Shown: piece after piece, positions 37,157-50,147 of the stretch
Layout of the letters: each line of letters opens with the position of its first letter
Numbering within the stretch: the stretch's first letter is position 1
Position numbers and translations under genes: made by a program
Notes under the pieces: generated by a model
Database searches by the model: none
Seen by the model: only the letters and a program-made list of their open reading frames with translations
What the model was told of the DNA's origin: nothing
DNA from: Hemicentrotus pulcherrimus
Lineage: Eukaryota; Echinodermata; Echinoidea; Camarodonta; Strongylocentrotidae
DNA: 64,000 bases
Reading direction: 5' to 3'
Assembly (NCBI GenBank): GCA_003118195.1
Contig: BEXV01000513.1
Coordinates: 26,482 to 90,481, forward strand

Positions 37157-38394
37157 GTATGCCTCGAATATTAAAGCAGTCCATATATCTTTTGTACCCG
37201 AATTCACACAAAAAAATCTACAAAGAATTCTTGACTTATCCTTTCCTTGAATAAAGATTGCCTAAAACATTACAGAAAATCTGAGACACTGTCGGTCCAT
37301 CTTAGCTGGAAAGCTGCCTGAATGTTACGATCATTCGGGAATCGCACACACACACACACACACTGTATGGTATCCGCGGTCGCACAAATAATTTTTTACA
37401 CTTAAACTGATGAGGATCTCAGCAAAATTTAACTATGGGGCCCGTTACCCGGGGCAAGGGGATTAGTTCGTTTCTTGCGGGCATGGCTAAAATCACGATC
37501 CCTATTTAGACCAATCAGATGACTAGATTTATTCGACATACTAAAAACGAGTATATAAACTTGATTACATATTACACTAAGCAATCTTTTAAAACAAGGT
37601 CTGTATTTGAAAAGCACAGGTAGCAGGTAAACCCGGTAAATTTTGTTCGAAATACAAAGAACAAGTTTATTACGATTCACGAATCACAGTACTGTTTGAT
37701 ATTGGTATATTGCAGGCGTTACGAACCAATAGAAAGGGAAGACAGTGATAAAAAAATTGGTGCAAAATACCAGGAATTCAAGAGGAGGACGAAGCCGATA
37801 GCAAGAATATAACACCTATACGTGCTACATGCAAACAGTTTACTGCGTAATCAGGCTACTTATTAAAGCTAACCCACTTTCCAATATCTGTCAATCGAAC
37901 GTGTCTCTATAATAGGGGCGTCAATTCATCTCTCTGATGGGGTGTATTTTTGTTCATTAAACGTTCAATGGAATTGGCCTATACACTCTAATTTCAAACC
38001 CTATTCCAACCCGGCGTGGAATCGAGGCCATCACAGACATGCCTCCACTGTAGAGTCTTTGCCATGAAACTGAACAAAAAAGATCGAGAAAGGAAAATAG
38101 AGTATGGAGTAGGAGGGGGAGAACGAAAAGTTTCTTCCGACAAGGAGGGGAGATCAGAAGACGGACTACTAGATGAAGACGGAAATTCAGAGAAGAAACT
38201 GGTTTTAATATGAAAAGGGAAAAGGTTAGATCAGCTTGTGAAGAAATCAAAATCTCGTCGCAAATCCGATAATTGGGATGTGAGCTACAGGATCGGACAC
38301 TTATTTTTGCTTACTAAACACTAGCTTTCAAAACATTAGAGAGGTTTAAGTAACAGGAAAATACAGAGACAATAACAAGTGAAGACGAAGTTAG

Positions 38395-38585
38395 AGAGGG
38401 AGATGGGAGGAAGAGAAGAGATGAGAGAGAGAGAGAAAGAATAGCAGATATAGAGAGAGAATGGAGATGATGAGGAAGTAGGGGAAAGACAGAGAAAATG
38501 GTGAGAAAAGAGAAAGAAAAGGTGAGTATCAGTGACATTTTGTATAAAGAAAGAGAGCTGAGATAGAGAGAGAGAGAGAGAGGAT
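38395..38585. repeat. GA-rich purine tract with short (GA)n runs
   Basis: Plus-strand purine-rich sequence with pure GA runs at about 38424-38436 and 38563-38582. It is responsible for a Ser/Leu-rich spurious frame on the minus strand. Confidence 0.85.
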
Positions 38586-39543
38586 TGAAATAGTGAGAAT
38601 TCTTATTGTTCCTTTGCATTGCTTGATCGGAAAGGACAGGTGTAAGAAATGCACGACGCTTGTGAATTCTCACCTATTTTTGTTACATAAAAGCGTTGGA
38701 GCTTATTGATGTATATGGTAATTGTCTACCTCTTAACGTAAAATTTTGGTGATGTTTGGTCATTATTTTCGTAAGTGATGAAACGAGGGAGAAAACCATT
38801 AGTATTCGCTTTAAGTTAAGCATAACAAAGAACCATGTTCTAGTTTAATATAAGTAGCTTCACTTTTAATGCTATAGCCCTTCACCGTTCGCTTTTTACG
38901 TCACATGTAGTTAGCCTCGTTTTCCATAGTAATGACTTTACCTATCTGTGTTATTCTTTTTGATTGTTACATAGTGTGTTTCCCTGTAGGGTTCGTCATT
39001 AGTGAAATCATTACGGGGAGTGTCATTAAGAGGCACATTGCTCCCATTTTAGCCTTGACATCTAACACAAGTGTCAAAAGAAATTGGCAAACTCGGACAA
39101 TAATCAGACTTGTAGAGCGTGAAGTTGTCATCGTTCAAAGAAGAGGAAGTCAGCCTTTAAATGTAAATGAAAATTAACATGCAACTTTTCTGTGAAACTT
39201 AGTTAACTTCTTTTAAAGTCGATACATGGAATAAATATCAAATAATTGATAAGTGCTTTTGCAAAATACCGATTAGAGCGCTAATACAACAAAAAGAGAA
39301 AATTTAACTGTTACATTAACATATAATTATAGCACTTATCAGTAAACATAATATTATTAATATACAATGCTTAAGCATTATAATGATGACAAAAATAATA
39401 ATCGAAGTACTAACAAAGACATAAAGGAGAAAATTATTTACAATGTCCTCTAGTCGAAATATGTATCATATTTTATGATTTTTTTTAATATAAAATTCAT
39501 AATGGAACGATAATACCAGGGTTGGCGTTAAGAATAATTCTAA

Positions 39544-39930
39544 TTTTAATTTTGTGACGTCACTTGCGAGCTGCTCTTCCATATGTTGTGTACTGTAATT
39601 CCCATAAATTGCCCCCTTTTCATGGTTCTTGGTGAAGGAATGGATCTATTTCATAGAGGCGTGAATAAAAGCGTGTGTCTGATAATATATCGAATGCACA
39701 GGTAAAACAATAATTATTTTTTTCCGAGAAAATGGCAATTTATGGAATTTACAGTACACAACGTATAGGAGAGCAGCTCTCATGTGACGTCACAAAATTA
39801 AAACTTTAAAAATTCATAACTTTTGTATCCTTTGTCGGATTTTCGTCAAACCTTCACTGTTATGTTTCTCTCACTGTTCTGCTTTTATTAAAAACAACTT
39901 AAGTTCAGGGTGGACTTTCCCTTTAATTAA
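39544..39930. mobile_element. Fold-back MITE with 70-bp inverted arms
   Basis: Arms 39544-39613 and 39734-39803 are reverse complements over 70 bases with few mismatches, around a 120-base loop. Each arm carries gtgacgtcac, a palindromic CRE. The right side continues to a terminus-like tggactttccctttaattaa at about 39932. The left outer part is missing or diverged, so the element is probably truncated on that side. Confidence 0.8.
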
Positions 39931-40624
39931 TGAAATGAAGGGTAGCAATGAGCCGTCGTATGGAAACGTGGTGCTACGTCCAGTAGACAATGATTACGCT
40001 CGGTAGTCAAGTTATATGTCGCAACCCTGCCTGTTATCTCGTTCCACTTTTTAAAGGTTTATTATTTGCTCTCTTAGCAGCCAGTGAGCCCCTGGAACGG
40101 ATATGTTCGACCTCGATTATCCATTTCAAACAAATATTATTATAAAATTAGGTCTAAGCTTTTAATGGCTATGAATTGAAATGCTTCCCCGGCATGCCAA
40201 TAATAATTACGACGACAAAAGGTTTGCCTGGAAGAGTAATAGGTGTACAATAGGCGATGAACCGTGAGTGATACATTCGGAAAGTACATGCCATCAAATC
40301 CGTTAATAGCTAGTATTGTGTGTGCATTAAACGGTGCGAGAGGGAAATAACGAGAAAAGATTGGCATTGGTGACATTTCAGAGTACCATTTAAATATTCT
40401 CCCTGTATAATAATCCCGTGCTCTTACTGTTCATGAACCTTATTTAAAGTAAATTAATACGGTTATACAATAAAGAACTATAAAAAAAAAATCACATGAG
40501 CATTACGGAAATAATAGTAAGTAAAGTTCGAGTTGTTATTGCTACAAATAGCAATATTGGAGGAAGTAGAAGAAAATAGGAGTAGTTGTAGCAGCAGCAA
40601 CAGAAAAAACATCAATAAGCGGCG

Positions 40625-40734
40625 TGATAATGAATAGCAAATGTAATATTCGTCCAAAATGTTAAAAACGAAAAAAACATGATAATGAATAGCAAATGTA
40701 ATATTCGTCCAAAATGCTAAAAACGAAAAAAACA
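40625..40734. repeat. Perfect-length tandem duplication, 2 x 55 bp
   Basis: 40625-40679 and 40680-40734 (unit begins tgataatgaatagcaaatg) differ at a single base (atgttaaa versus atgctaaa). This is a very recent event. Confidence 0.95.
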
Positions 40735-41400
40735 TTCTTTCAAAAATTCAGAAATCAGGGAGTATGCTATAAGACAAATTTTTGAAAATAGTTCAAAATG
40801 AAATTAATAGTAATTATTGTTTCATATTAAATACTTTGTGTATTCATTAGCCTCTATCATAGATAGATTAGATAGTTTCTGGGAAATACGAATATTTAAT
40901 TGGGAAGACCTATGCAAGTCAATTCGATTCTACCTAATATGAGTTTATATTGCTTTATGATAATCACCATAATTATTTCATAATCATAATCATGATGGTA
41001 ATATATTTCCAATTTACTAATGGAGCACACACCATTGGTACAGTGCAGCTATTTCTCGTGTTATGATAATATCTTTCAAAATGAATTACTTGTGTTTTAG
41101 CCCTCTATTGCATCAGCCCTCATAATACACTAAAAATATTGCTCCATTGCCCGGTGGCTTCATCCCGCTATTGTTCATCAATCAATTAAATTAATTATAA
41201 ATCGACTTTATTACCCCATATCACATAACCTAGTCATATCATGTAAGGATGACAAATGAATGTTAAAAAATAGGCTAGCATTCACTCGTGCATTATTGAT
41301 GAGGAATGTGACCGTCATTCCGACGCCTGATTGGACGAACCATCACACTGCCAATTCACGCAGGCGGTAATGCTAAATCGATACCAATGATCGACCCCCC

Positions 41401-41401
41401 N
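41401..41401. other. Single ambiguous base after a poly-C run
   Basis: One N follows a run of C, probably a homopolymer length uncertainty. Confidence 0.95.
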
Positions 41402-41760
41402 CCTTGGGATCCGATCGCACTGGTTGGGGAATTAAAATAGGCGGGTTTTGAAATGGATCCAACGATCTCATATAAAACAGAGAAAACATGCAAACCCAAA
41501 TAAAAGGTTTGACTACGAACCATGCCAAGCACACGGTTGACAATGTTTATTTTGTATAAATGGCATCACATTGAGAGGAGAGCTGATAATCATGTTTCTA
41601 CCGATTTGTTCTCGTTATTTCCCCTCTCAAAATGGCAGGAAATGCAAATGGCGTGACGTCTTTTAACCTGATAAAAGTACATTCCTGGTCTCATGTTCTC
41701 TTGCGAAACGTTTCTGTCAAGTCTGTCAAATAGTTTGATGAATTTTAATTTTGTCCACCT

Positions 41761-41905
41761 TTCTCTCTCTCTCTCTCTCTCTCCCTCTCTCTTTCTCATT
41801 CTCTCTCTCTCTCTCTCTCTCTGTCACTGTCTGTCACTCTCTCTCCCCCTGAATGTTAATTTTCTCTGTATCTCTCTGTCCCCCCCCCCTCTCTCTCTCA
41901 ATCAC
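41761..41905. repeat. CT-rich microsatellite tract
   Basis: Several pure CT runs joined by TCTGTCACT words and a run of about ten C near 41881. CT-rich sequence resumes at about 42035-42065. Confidence 0.9.
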
Positions 41906-42809
41906 CAATACTCCTCCAGCCCACCCAACCCAATCTTTCTTTACCAGCTCCTTTTTTGCCACAAATCTATGCGTCCGATAAGAATAACCAGTTAACTCTA
42001 TTATTCATCAAGCCAAACAAATTTCGAAAATTTCTCTTTCCTCCTCTCTCTCTCTCCCATTTTTTGTTTTCCTCTCATTCGTCATGTGCCTATTACCTGT
42101 ATCTGTCTCTGCGCTATGTCTGTATGGTAATGTGTCTGTATTCCATTTTCTCAATCCCCTTTTCTTTGAACGCTTTCTTTAACCAAGAATAATTTATTTT
42201 GCATCGTATATCTTCATACATTATACACAATTTGTTCGAAAGCTTTTTGTTTTCCTTCGCACAAGTCCTTGTGTAAAGATCCTTCCCCCTTTCTATCATA
42301 AACGATACATAACACAAAGTATATCACAGTACTTACTATGGATATTTTTAGGGCTTTTAGCTCTTAGATTTCAGACATATTTATGAAAGATTGAAACTGA
42401 TCTTGCTTAGACGTAAATCCTGTAACTGTTTGTGGGTGTTAAGTGACAAACGTAATATATATCACTGAACATGAAAATAAGGTCGGTGACTGCATTTGTG
42501 GATGACGTATTGCGGATCATGACAGTTTCTATGTTTCAATATTTTACCGTTGCCATATATGAATGGAACATACACATTTCTTCGAGGATTTTAAAGCTGA
42601 TTCGATTTTCAGGGAAAAGAATCGTGTATTGAGTTGAGTTTTCAAATATAACGCACTAACCACACCCACCATCCATTCCCATCGCACTCCCCCTTCTCTA
42701 GCTCTTTTTCACTTAAACAAACACACACGCGCGCACACACACGCACACATAAACTCTTTCTAAATATCTACTTACATCTCAAACTTTATTTGTCTTTGTT
42801 TCCCAGGGT

Positions 42810-43303
42810 GGCCTTACACTGAAGGTGTAACTGGGCAAATCAAAGTTGGACAAAATTTTCCCAATAATTGGGTTATGTTCTTCCAACCATTTACCATTAT
42901 GAAGTTACCCATAAAAGGTAAAAAGAACTGGTTGTGTAGGTGTCACTTGGCAAATCGATTTTAGGCAAATGCTGTCAAACAATTAGGATATTTTCCAGCA
43001 ACCATTGTAGTTACCGATGAAATGATTGGGTAATGTTATTGGGCCATTAAAGTTGGACGATTTTCGTTACCGATTAAATAATTTGCCCAACTGATGTCTA
43101 ACATACTACACAGTATGGTTAGATTGGGGTGAATTTATAGGAGCTAAATTTTTATTGGGAAAAAGTTGGGTATTTTCTTTTAAGCCAACACTGGGTAAAT
43201 CATGCAAAATCTTAATTATCCAATAAATTGTCGGACACATAATTGCCCTCATGTTAAGTAAAAAATTAGGCAATTTTTGCCCATCATTTTTTAGAGTGTA
43301 GCC
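42810..43303. mobile_element. Non-autonomous element with degenerate TGGGCAA/TTGCCCA repeats
   Basis: The ends are imperfect inverted repeats: GGCCTTACACT...TGGGCAAA on the left, and GGCTACACTCTAAAAAATGA with TGGGCAAAAATTGCC on the right (read inward on the minus strand). Between them, words like ttgggtaa, ttggcaaa and ttggac recur on both strands. The cactctaaaaaat terminus is common to abundant DNA-element families in marine animals. The superfamily is not determined. Confidence 0.5.
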
Positions 43304-45550
43304 AGTGAGCAAACTACTTGTATACCTTACACAAAATTCTGAAAATATATATATTTCAAAAAAATCATGATGGGTTTTTGGAATGATTAGATGTTAAAAA
43401 GTAACAAACTTACGTAAGTTAACAATGGTTGATGTTTCTATGATGAAGGTATGATTTGAACAGGGTGGAGTAGTAATAAATAATCAATAAGCAATATTCA
43501 AAAAATAGTTACATAAGTATGCTTTAATATATACAAAAAAATAGTGGCTCATGGATTTCCATGGTCTTCATAAACTGTACGTATACTGTGTGTCTATTAA
43601 TGCGTTTGTCATCAGCACTAATGGAGGGGAACTGATTGAGGAGGCTTTCAAAATGCCCCCTCCGAGATAGATTCATGAAATAAGAATTTGTCAGAGGGGA
43701 GTTTCCTCTGATTATCTTCAAATGAAAGTCATGGTAATTTAATCTCCTTCAGATGCAAGATTAACTACCATCGTGATGACTAGAAATTATTCCCCCGGTT
43801 GGTTCTGAAATTAGCCTTTCACGTCATAGCTTGGCTGATACACAAACACATGAATACCAGCATACTTCAGGTAATGAGATAAGAATGTGGTCGTATTGTC
43901 ACTTGTCCCCAAAGAATTTCATGCCACATTAATGGGGTAAAATGGGCCAATTACCATGCTATTTTGTCATGCTAAATCACTCAAACACAGTTAATAAAGA
44001 CCCATGACTAATTAATGCAATGGATATGCTGTCGTAGTTTTAAGGAAGAACAAACTAAGGAAGATACGAATGTACATGTGATGCGGGTTTGTTCATCAAT
44101 TTGCTACAATGTACATTAAATAGAAACAAAGCTTTTGAGGTACAAAAACATGGATCAAAATACTTTTATTACTAATGATAATATTGATATATCAGCTAAC
44201 GATTTTGTTCATATCATACGTGGAACCAAAATGATTTGCGATAAACATTATTGTTATTGCGAGAAAAATATGGTTTCCAATGTGCCAATGCTTTGATGAT
44301 GATATGCCATGGTGCACTAAATTGGTTGTATTGTATAACTTGTTATTACGCAAACTATTTAAAGAAAACCCCTCGAATGGAATTATCGGCATTTGAATCA
44401 ATCCATGAGCTTCGGCGGAAGAAAAATCGTGTAGGTAATTATCGCCCATGTAAAACTAACTGTAACTGGCATTATTCAATCGTTAATCAACGATACGAAT
44501 TATTATTATTTCATTCAAAAGCATAGATGGTACTGAAAGAATCAATAAGTCGTTGCCATGGTTAATCTACCGTTCTATACTGAATTTAACTAAGCTTACA
44601 TCGACTCTCAGGTGGCTGATTAATGAAAGGAATTTGAATAAACCTGCTTCCTTGTGCCTTGCAATATTTTAGTTTGTTTGGTATTTCAAAAAGTATGCTG
44701 ATGTAGCTCACTCAGTGAAACATATACATAAACTAAACAATAGACATATACATTTTTTTTAAATACACAAACGAGAAACATGAGCTAGAAGACCTCGTAC
44801 ATGGACGCAAGAGTCTAAAATGGCATTTCGTCCCACATCTTAAGTTAGTAAATAACATAATGACTGAATAAATTTGAAACTTTTAACATGATGCGTTTCC
44901 TACTTTTACAGAATATTAATAAGAATTCAGTTGCACAGATTGTTCAGGTAAACATCGGCAACTTGACACAAACATGCTTTTTTTATTTCTTATGCTTAGA
45001 GTTTTGATGATTGGAAACCTAGCTCGATCGCATGTTTTAAATAGTTGTCTGTTTGTTCATTTTCATATGCTTATAACACACAATGTAATATAAAGAGCAA
45101 ACAAATCCGCAATGTAATAATCTCGAAAGGCTTTTAGAAATTGGGTTTGTCTTGATTGATGGTGGAAATCCTTCTCTAAAGTCTCTACCCAACCATAAAC
45201 CATTCGATTTTGACAGCTTACCGGAATTATGAGAGCAAAATGCCGCCTTTAAAAAACGCATTGAGCTGCCTGAAAATTAACGATTCTGCTCTGAATGCAC
45301 TGAGGAATAACAGTTGGCGTTTGGATCAGCAAGAAGCCTATTAGATTGTCTTCGGTTTATTGAATATTCCTAACAGACTATTTTTGTCCTACGCTTTTTT
45401 GGATTATTGATTTTAAAAGATACCCGGTGTGGGATTTGATTTTAATAGGAAGCGATAAAATGCCAGGATAAGGTTACCTCATGTATTCTAAAAAACATTT
45501 TAATCTGATAAAATTCAGAAAGCAACAAAAGGAATGAAAGCAAAATAAAA
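43304..45550. other. Intergenic stretch, nothing recognised
   Basis: AT-rich. Short open frames on both strands have no family motifs, no repeats stand out, and no convincing exon structure is visible. Confidence 0.55.
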
Positions 45551-45845
45551 ATGATAATAATAATAATAATAATACTTAACTTTTGCAAAGCGCGAATTAC
45601 AAGCGCTTGCAAGCTTGAAGATTATTCCCGGCTTGAACTGTGTTGCCATTACGGCACGATAGAATTTCAGGGAATTATTTCCTGCCAGGTATCCATTTAC
45701 ATTATTATTATTATTATTATTACCTGGGTTGAGTGTGGCAAATTTAGATCAATCAATGTCTTGCCAAATGACATTAGTGCCGCGGCGGGACTCGAACTAC
45801 GGACCTTGTCTGGCGACATAACCACTCGACCACGACAACTCTACT
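45551..45845 (-). mobile_element. tRNA-derived SINE (family 2, minus-strand copy) with internal ATT expansion
   Basis: Same family as 29807-30095. Box A is at 45832-45822 and box B-like GTTCGAGTCCC at 45797-45787. The body shares ggcaagacattg and ggatacctggcagg, and the 3' tail is ATTATT at about 45575-45553. An extra ATT-type run at about 45700-45722 sits inside the body and is absent from the other copy. Confidence 0.87.
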
Positions 45846-47094
45846 AAAAAAAGCACGGAATGACAGAACATGGAACCTTGAAATCAAAAAAGTTTACCGG
45901 ATGTCTTGCATGACAATTTAGTTCTTCATTGGACTCGGTGTACAGTTGATTTCATTAATCCGCTAGGTATTGACTTAGATGCTTTAATCCCTCGTTTATA
46001 TCAATTTCTTGTATAGAATCATTCTGGAATATGATAATTTGTATATTTTGCTAAATTCCAGCAGCAGGCCATGCACGATGACCGTATAGCGCATTTCTGA
46101 GGTACAAGTCTTCTTCTTTGAAACTTAAGATTTCCCAAATATCAGCTCCTTGACCCTGAGTGCGCAATATCGAACCAAGTAGGATATATTTCTGATACCT
46201 TTTTACCTAAAAGGATGCAACTTAAACTATTTCAGCCATCTTCCAACCTTGTAAAGGAGGCAATATACTTCAGAAGGTTCAATGTAACCAAGCGCTACCG
46301 ACATCTATTTTTTGGAGCTGACAGCGACTTCGAGATTGTGAATTGCTGATCGACCGACAGGAACTGTTCATCGATCCTGTCAAAGACATCGCGATTGACT
46401 GACACAAATCTATCAAGAGCGTTCATGTTTCTAATAACTAAGAGCAAAATGTGGGTTTCCTATTTTTTTAAAGGAGGACGCTGAATATGGAATAGATATT
46501 TTGTCTTTGAAAATGCTCTCGTTTGTACATTAATTTTATAACGTAAAAAGCTGAACCACTTTCTCTAAGATTATGGTGACAAGATGATATTCAATCAAAC
46601 ACGAAAATGGCTTCTGCTTACAGTCGAAAGTCTAAACAAGATCTTGTCTATTCCCATGACCTGTTTTGGCGCAGCTAAAGACTCACATTAATTTTTTCTC
46701 TCGGAATTTGGTTATCAGTCACTGCAACTTATTCTAATACGATGAAATCAAACTTTAACAAAAAGATTCCTTCTGTGAAAAAATATAAAGCAACTACTAT
46801 TACTTCGAATTTAGGCTTCGATGCTCCATTGCTTAGCATACCTCGTATTATCATACAGATTTTCTACACATAGCGGTCAGACAATGTTAAATCAGTTGAT
46901 TATTAAATATATATAATTAAAAGCAGTGTAAATGGTCCTTTAACTTTTTAAGACTTAAACAAAAATTTTAAACATTCACCTTAAAACTTTATCACGTTAT
47001 TTCAAAGATAATTCAACCATTTGAAAACCTCAAGAATATCTCAAAATACTTTCTTTAAGGTTAATAATTATTATTGAGGTCCACGCGGTACGGC

Positions 47095-47225
47095 TTTCAG
47101 GGTAGAACGGATGAACAAGACAGACGCCAGTCCAACTGAGGACCGAACAGTCAATTACTTTACTCCTCAATAGCCCCCAATTGGTCGGTTAGGAGTTGTT
47201 CCGGCGGTATGGCTGAGGCATGAAT
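47095..47225. repeat. Diverged dispersed repeat, copy B (partner at 17275-17420)
   Basis: Shares gaccgaaca, aatagcc, ggtcggt, ggagttg and cggcggta, in order, with the copy in intron 1. The element type is unknown. Confidence 0.5.
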
Positions 47226-47249
47226 CAGACAAGGTTACTTAAATTCATG

Positions 47250-47560
47250 AATATCTATATAACGCATTACATGATTACATTTTAATGCGCTTTACATTAG
47301 GTACGATAATAATACATAAGTATGAAATATTTGTTATCCATACGGGAAATACCTGACAGAAATTATACGACACTATAGTATTTTTAATAGAGCAGAACAT
47401 TACAACTAAATATAAACTACATTACAATAGGAGTACAGTTAGGTATAGGATGAAGAAAGGGTGTGACTTTAATCTACACTTAAATTAATCAAGGGACAAG
47501 GCATCGAGGACTTCAGACAGGAGATTATTCCAGAGTTTGGGCGCAATTGAAATACGTTTT
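47250..47560 (-). pseudogene. LINE reverse transcriptase C-terminus and 3'UTR, decayed
   Basis: Minus strand 47556-47452 reads RISIAPKLWNNLLSEVLDA, then LSLD, a stop, and FKCRLKSHPF. This is the characteristic C-terminal block of CR1/L2/RTE-like reverse transcriptases (+SF...LWNSLP.E+......FK..LK..LF). The in-frame TAA shows decay. The tail runs to about 47255 with aagcgcattaaaatgtaa, resembling the other LINE-type tails in this window. No upstream RT domain remains. Confidence 0.7.
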
Positions 47561-49500
47561 TTCTATTGTATGTTACTGCCCCGGTGGAAGAAATGCTTCA
47601 GGTAGAACTTGAAATTGATCGTAATACTTCACTCACACCGCCAAACCAAAACCTCATTGATTCGGAACCGACTGATTATTGGCCAATCGAGATAAAAAAA
47701 TAAAATTTGGTTGGTCTGTTGTTGGTCTAGTTCTAGATTACGTCATCATTGAATGACTGATTGAGATGTTGTTTAATGATCTCAAGTTATAAATATGCTC
47801 ATTATTTTGTCAGATTTCCCCCTATATTTTCACAAACTCGTGTCTCTTATACCCCCTCCCCATATTTCACCAAAATTTAACTTTAATATGAGAGACAGAG
47901 AGAGGGCTAATTCATGGGCTAACCTTTAAACATACTAAACTTTAAACCTTTCCATCACCGATTAAAGAAGTTTTTTTTAATAAGATGAAAGCATTCAGTC
48001 AACCAATCGTAAACAATAAAATCATACCAGAAAATAAGTGTAACTACGTGCCCCTTACCTACAGGTGATTCGACATTTTTCTCCGGTGACGATAGTTTAG
48101 GACTTATTTCTTCAAATATATAGAATTAGGCTCAGAGCTAAAATTAGCTTTGAGTTTGGGTTCATAGGTTTCGGGTGAGGGTTAAGGGTTTTTATAGGTA
48201 TACTATCTGGTAAAGAGTTAATGTGGGAACGTAGTATAATAGTAGGATATTGACCTAGGAGGAAATGTCGCCACATGCAAGATACAAACAGCATTATAGC
48301 AGCATTTGTTTCTCCTCCACGATGATACATTCATAGATAAATGTCAAATTCATGTCGTATACGTGTCGATGCATTCACTTTTCAGCCACAGAGCAAACGT
48401 CTGGTTTGATAGGACCCAGCGAATGGAAGAATAATCAAATGAAGATATATATACTTCAGACAAATGAGATTTTGTTTTGATATTGATAGCTAGAGTACCT
48501 TTTTCACATCAGTTTATGATTTTGTTTATCTGTAAAGCAAAATTCTTTTCAGGATGTTGATACTCATGCTGTTTTTGTTTGTTTTTTGTTTCAGTTTTAG
48601 CAATAATCATTTATCACAGACAAAAGCCAAGGAGCTTAGGATAGTTTCGACTTTTGAGCTTTGTAACAGATAAAAAACAAAAACAAATATGACCCATATT
48701 TACATCTTAAGGTCTCTTGAGTTCAGAGACGGCTGAAATATCCACGAATATAACGATTTCGTACCACCACAAATATTAGATATTTTGAAAAATTTGAAAA
48801 AACGACATAACGGCTTTTACGTTGTATTTCTGAGCCAATGCCGATGTTGGCATGTTTTGTTGGCATTTTGTGTTGCTTATATTACGCACAACTAGCCGGA
48901 CAATGTATTTTTATTCTATATAACAAAATTAATTAACTTTCTTTTGGAAGTGGAGCTGTATTGGTATGATCGTATTGGCTAAATTCACATATTTTGGGGT
49001 CTAAAATTAACCGTTCATAGCAATGTTAGGTTCTAAAAGGGCACTAGAAATGTCATAGATAAGAATAAGAGCAATAACCATGCACTTTGAAGGCATTTGC
49101 GGTCTGAAAACAGAACTCAACTATCCCTTTAATTTCAAAAATTACGTGACACTCCGAAATCCTTAAATTTCAAACGGATTTTGTGTAACATGATTCGAGG
49201 AGAACTCTCAATGCGTTTTGCTTCGGACGTGAAACAGAGAAAGTTTCAAACGCTAGACAATTATTGTTCTGACCACGGTTTGACTCCCCGCATATACCTC
49301 GGAACAAATTAACAGGCTGTTCTATATTTCTTGAGGGGCTTACGGATCGTATCTATTCCCTCACCTCGAGAGTGGTCAAGATTCATTTCATTGCAGCTCT
49401 TGATTTCCAACCCTTCCATATTATTCTCTTAAAAGGATCCAGGAAACCACTTATCTCAAAGTCCGTGCAACCACGTAGCGCTAATCCGATCTAGCACGAT
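47561..49500. other. Intergenic stretch, little recognised
   Basis: Segment 47630-47720 has paired words (ccaaaccaaa ... tttggttggtc, attggccaat), suggesting a small decayed inverted-repeat element. The remainder is AT-rich with no recognisable feature. Confidence 0.45.
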
Positions 49501-50147
49501 TTGATCCTCACACATATTTAATCTTTTTGACGAATGTCGTTAACAAACGTCAAACGGATAGAAACTTTGCAAAAAAAAATAATAAAAAAAAAAACTAGCC
49601 TCTGTTGCTGCACGAGGCTCTTACAAACGCCAATGTAACGGTCCCAGTCGCACGAATAACGGACAAGAACACGGCAAAACGAGAGAGTAGCAAAACATCG
49701 AACGACAAAACGTTTATCGAACGCATATGTAGACAAAACGGATATAAATAGTCAGGTGAATCGAACACCGGACGCACATTTTCAGGTTCGAAATGATTGA
49801 CCATCTTCAGGGCAAGGTTTGGACCTGGAAGAAGGCTGCCAGGTCCCCAACTCCTTCCTCTACTAGTGGAGCCAGAGGTGCAGCACAGGCTGTCATAGTG
49901 GTAGTCGTGGTATCAGGAGAGGTTTTACCTCCATAACTCCTAAACTGTCATGATGAGCCACAGGAAGCAGTCATTTCTTTGCCCCAACAAATCCATCAAA
50001 GGTAGCCTTTCCTTATCCAACTCATTCAAAGTACAGTCACAAGTCGATTATATATATTTTTTTAAAAAAGAAATAGCCCAAGACTTACCGCCACCAAAAA
50101 GAGGAGGAAGAACGCCAAGTTCTGAAATGGGATGCGGAACATATACC

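Noticed and set aside
38932..39177. 81-residue plus-strand frame with a hydrophobic start
   Set aside because: It resembles a membrane segment only in composition; no donor/acceptor context or family motif.
41693..42192. Ser/Leu-rich plus-strand frames
   Set aside because: Produced by CT microsatellites; no family motif.
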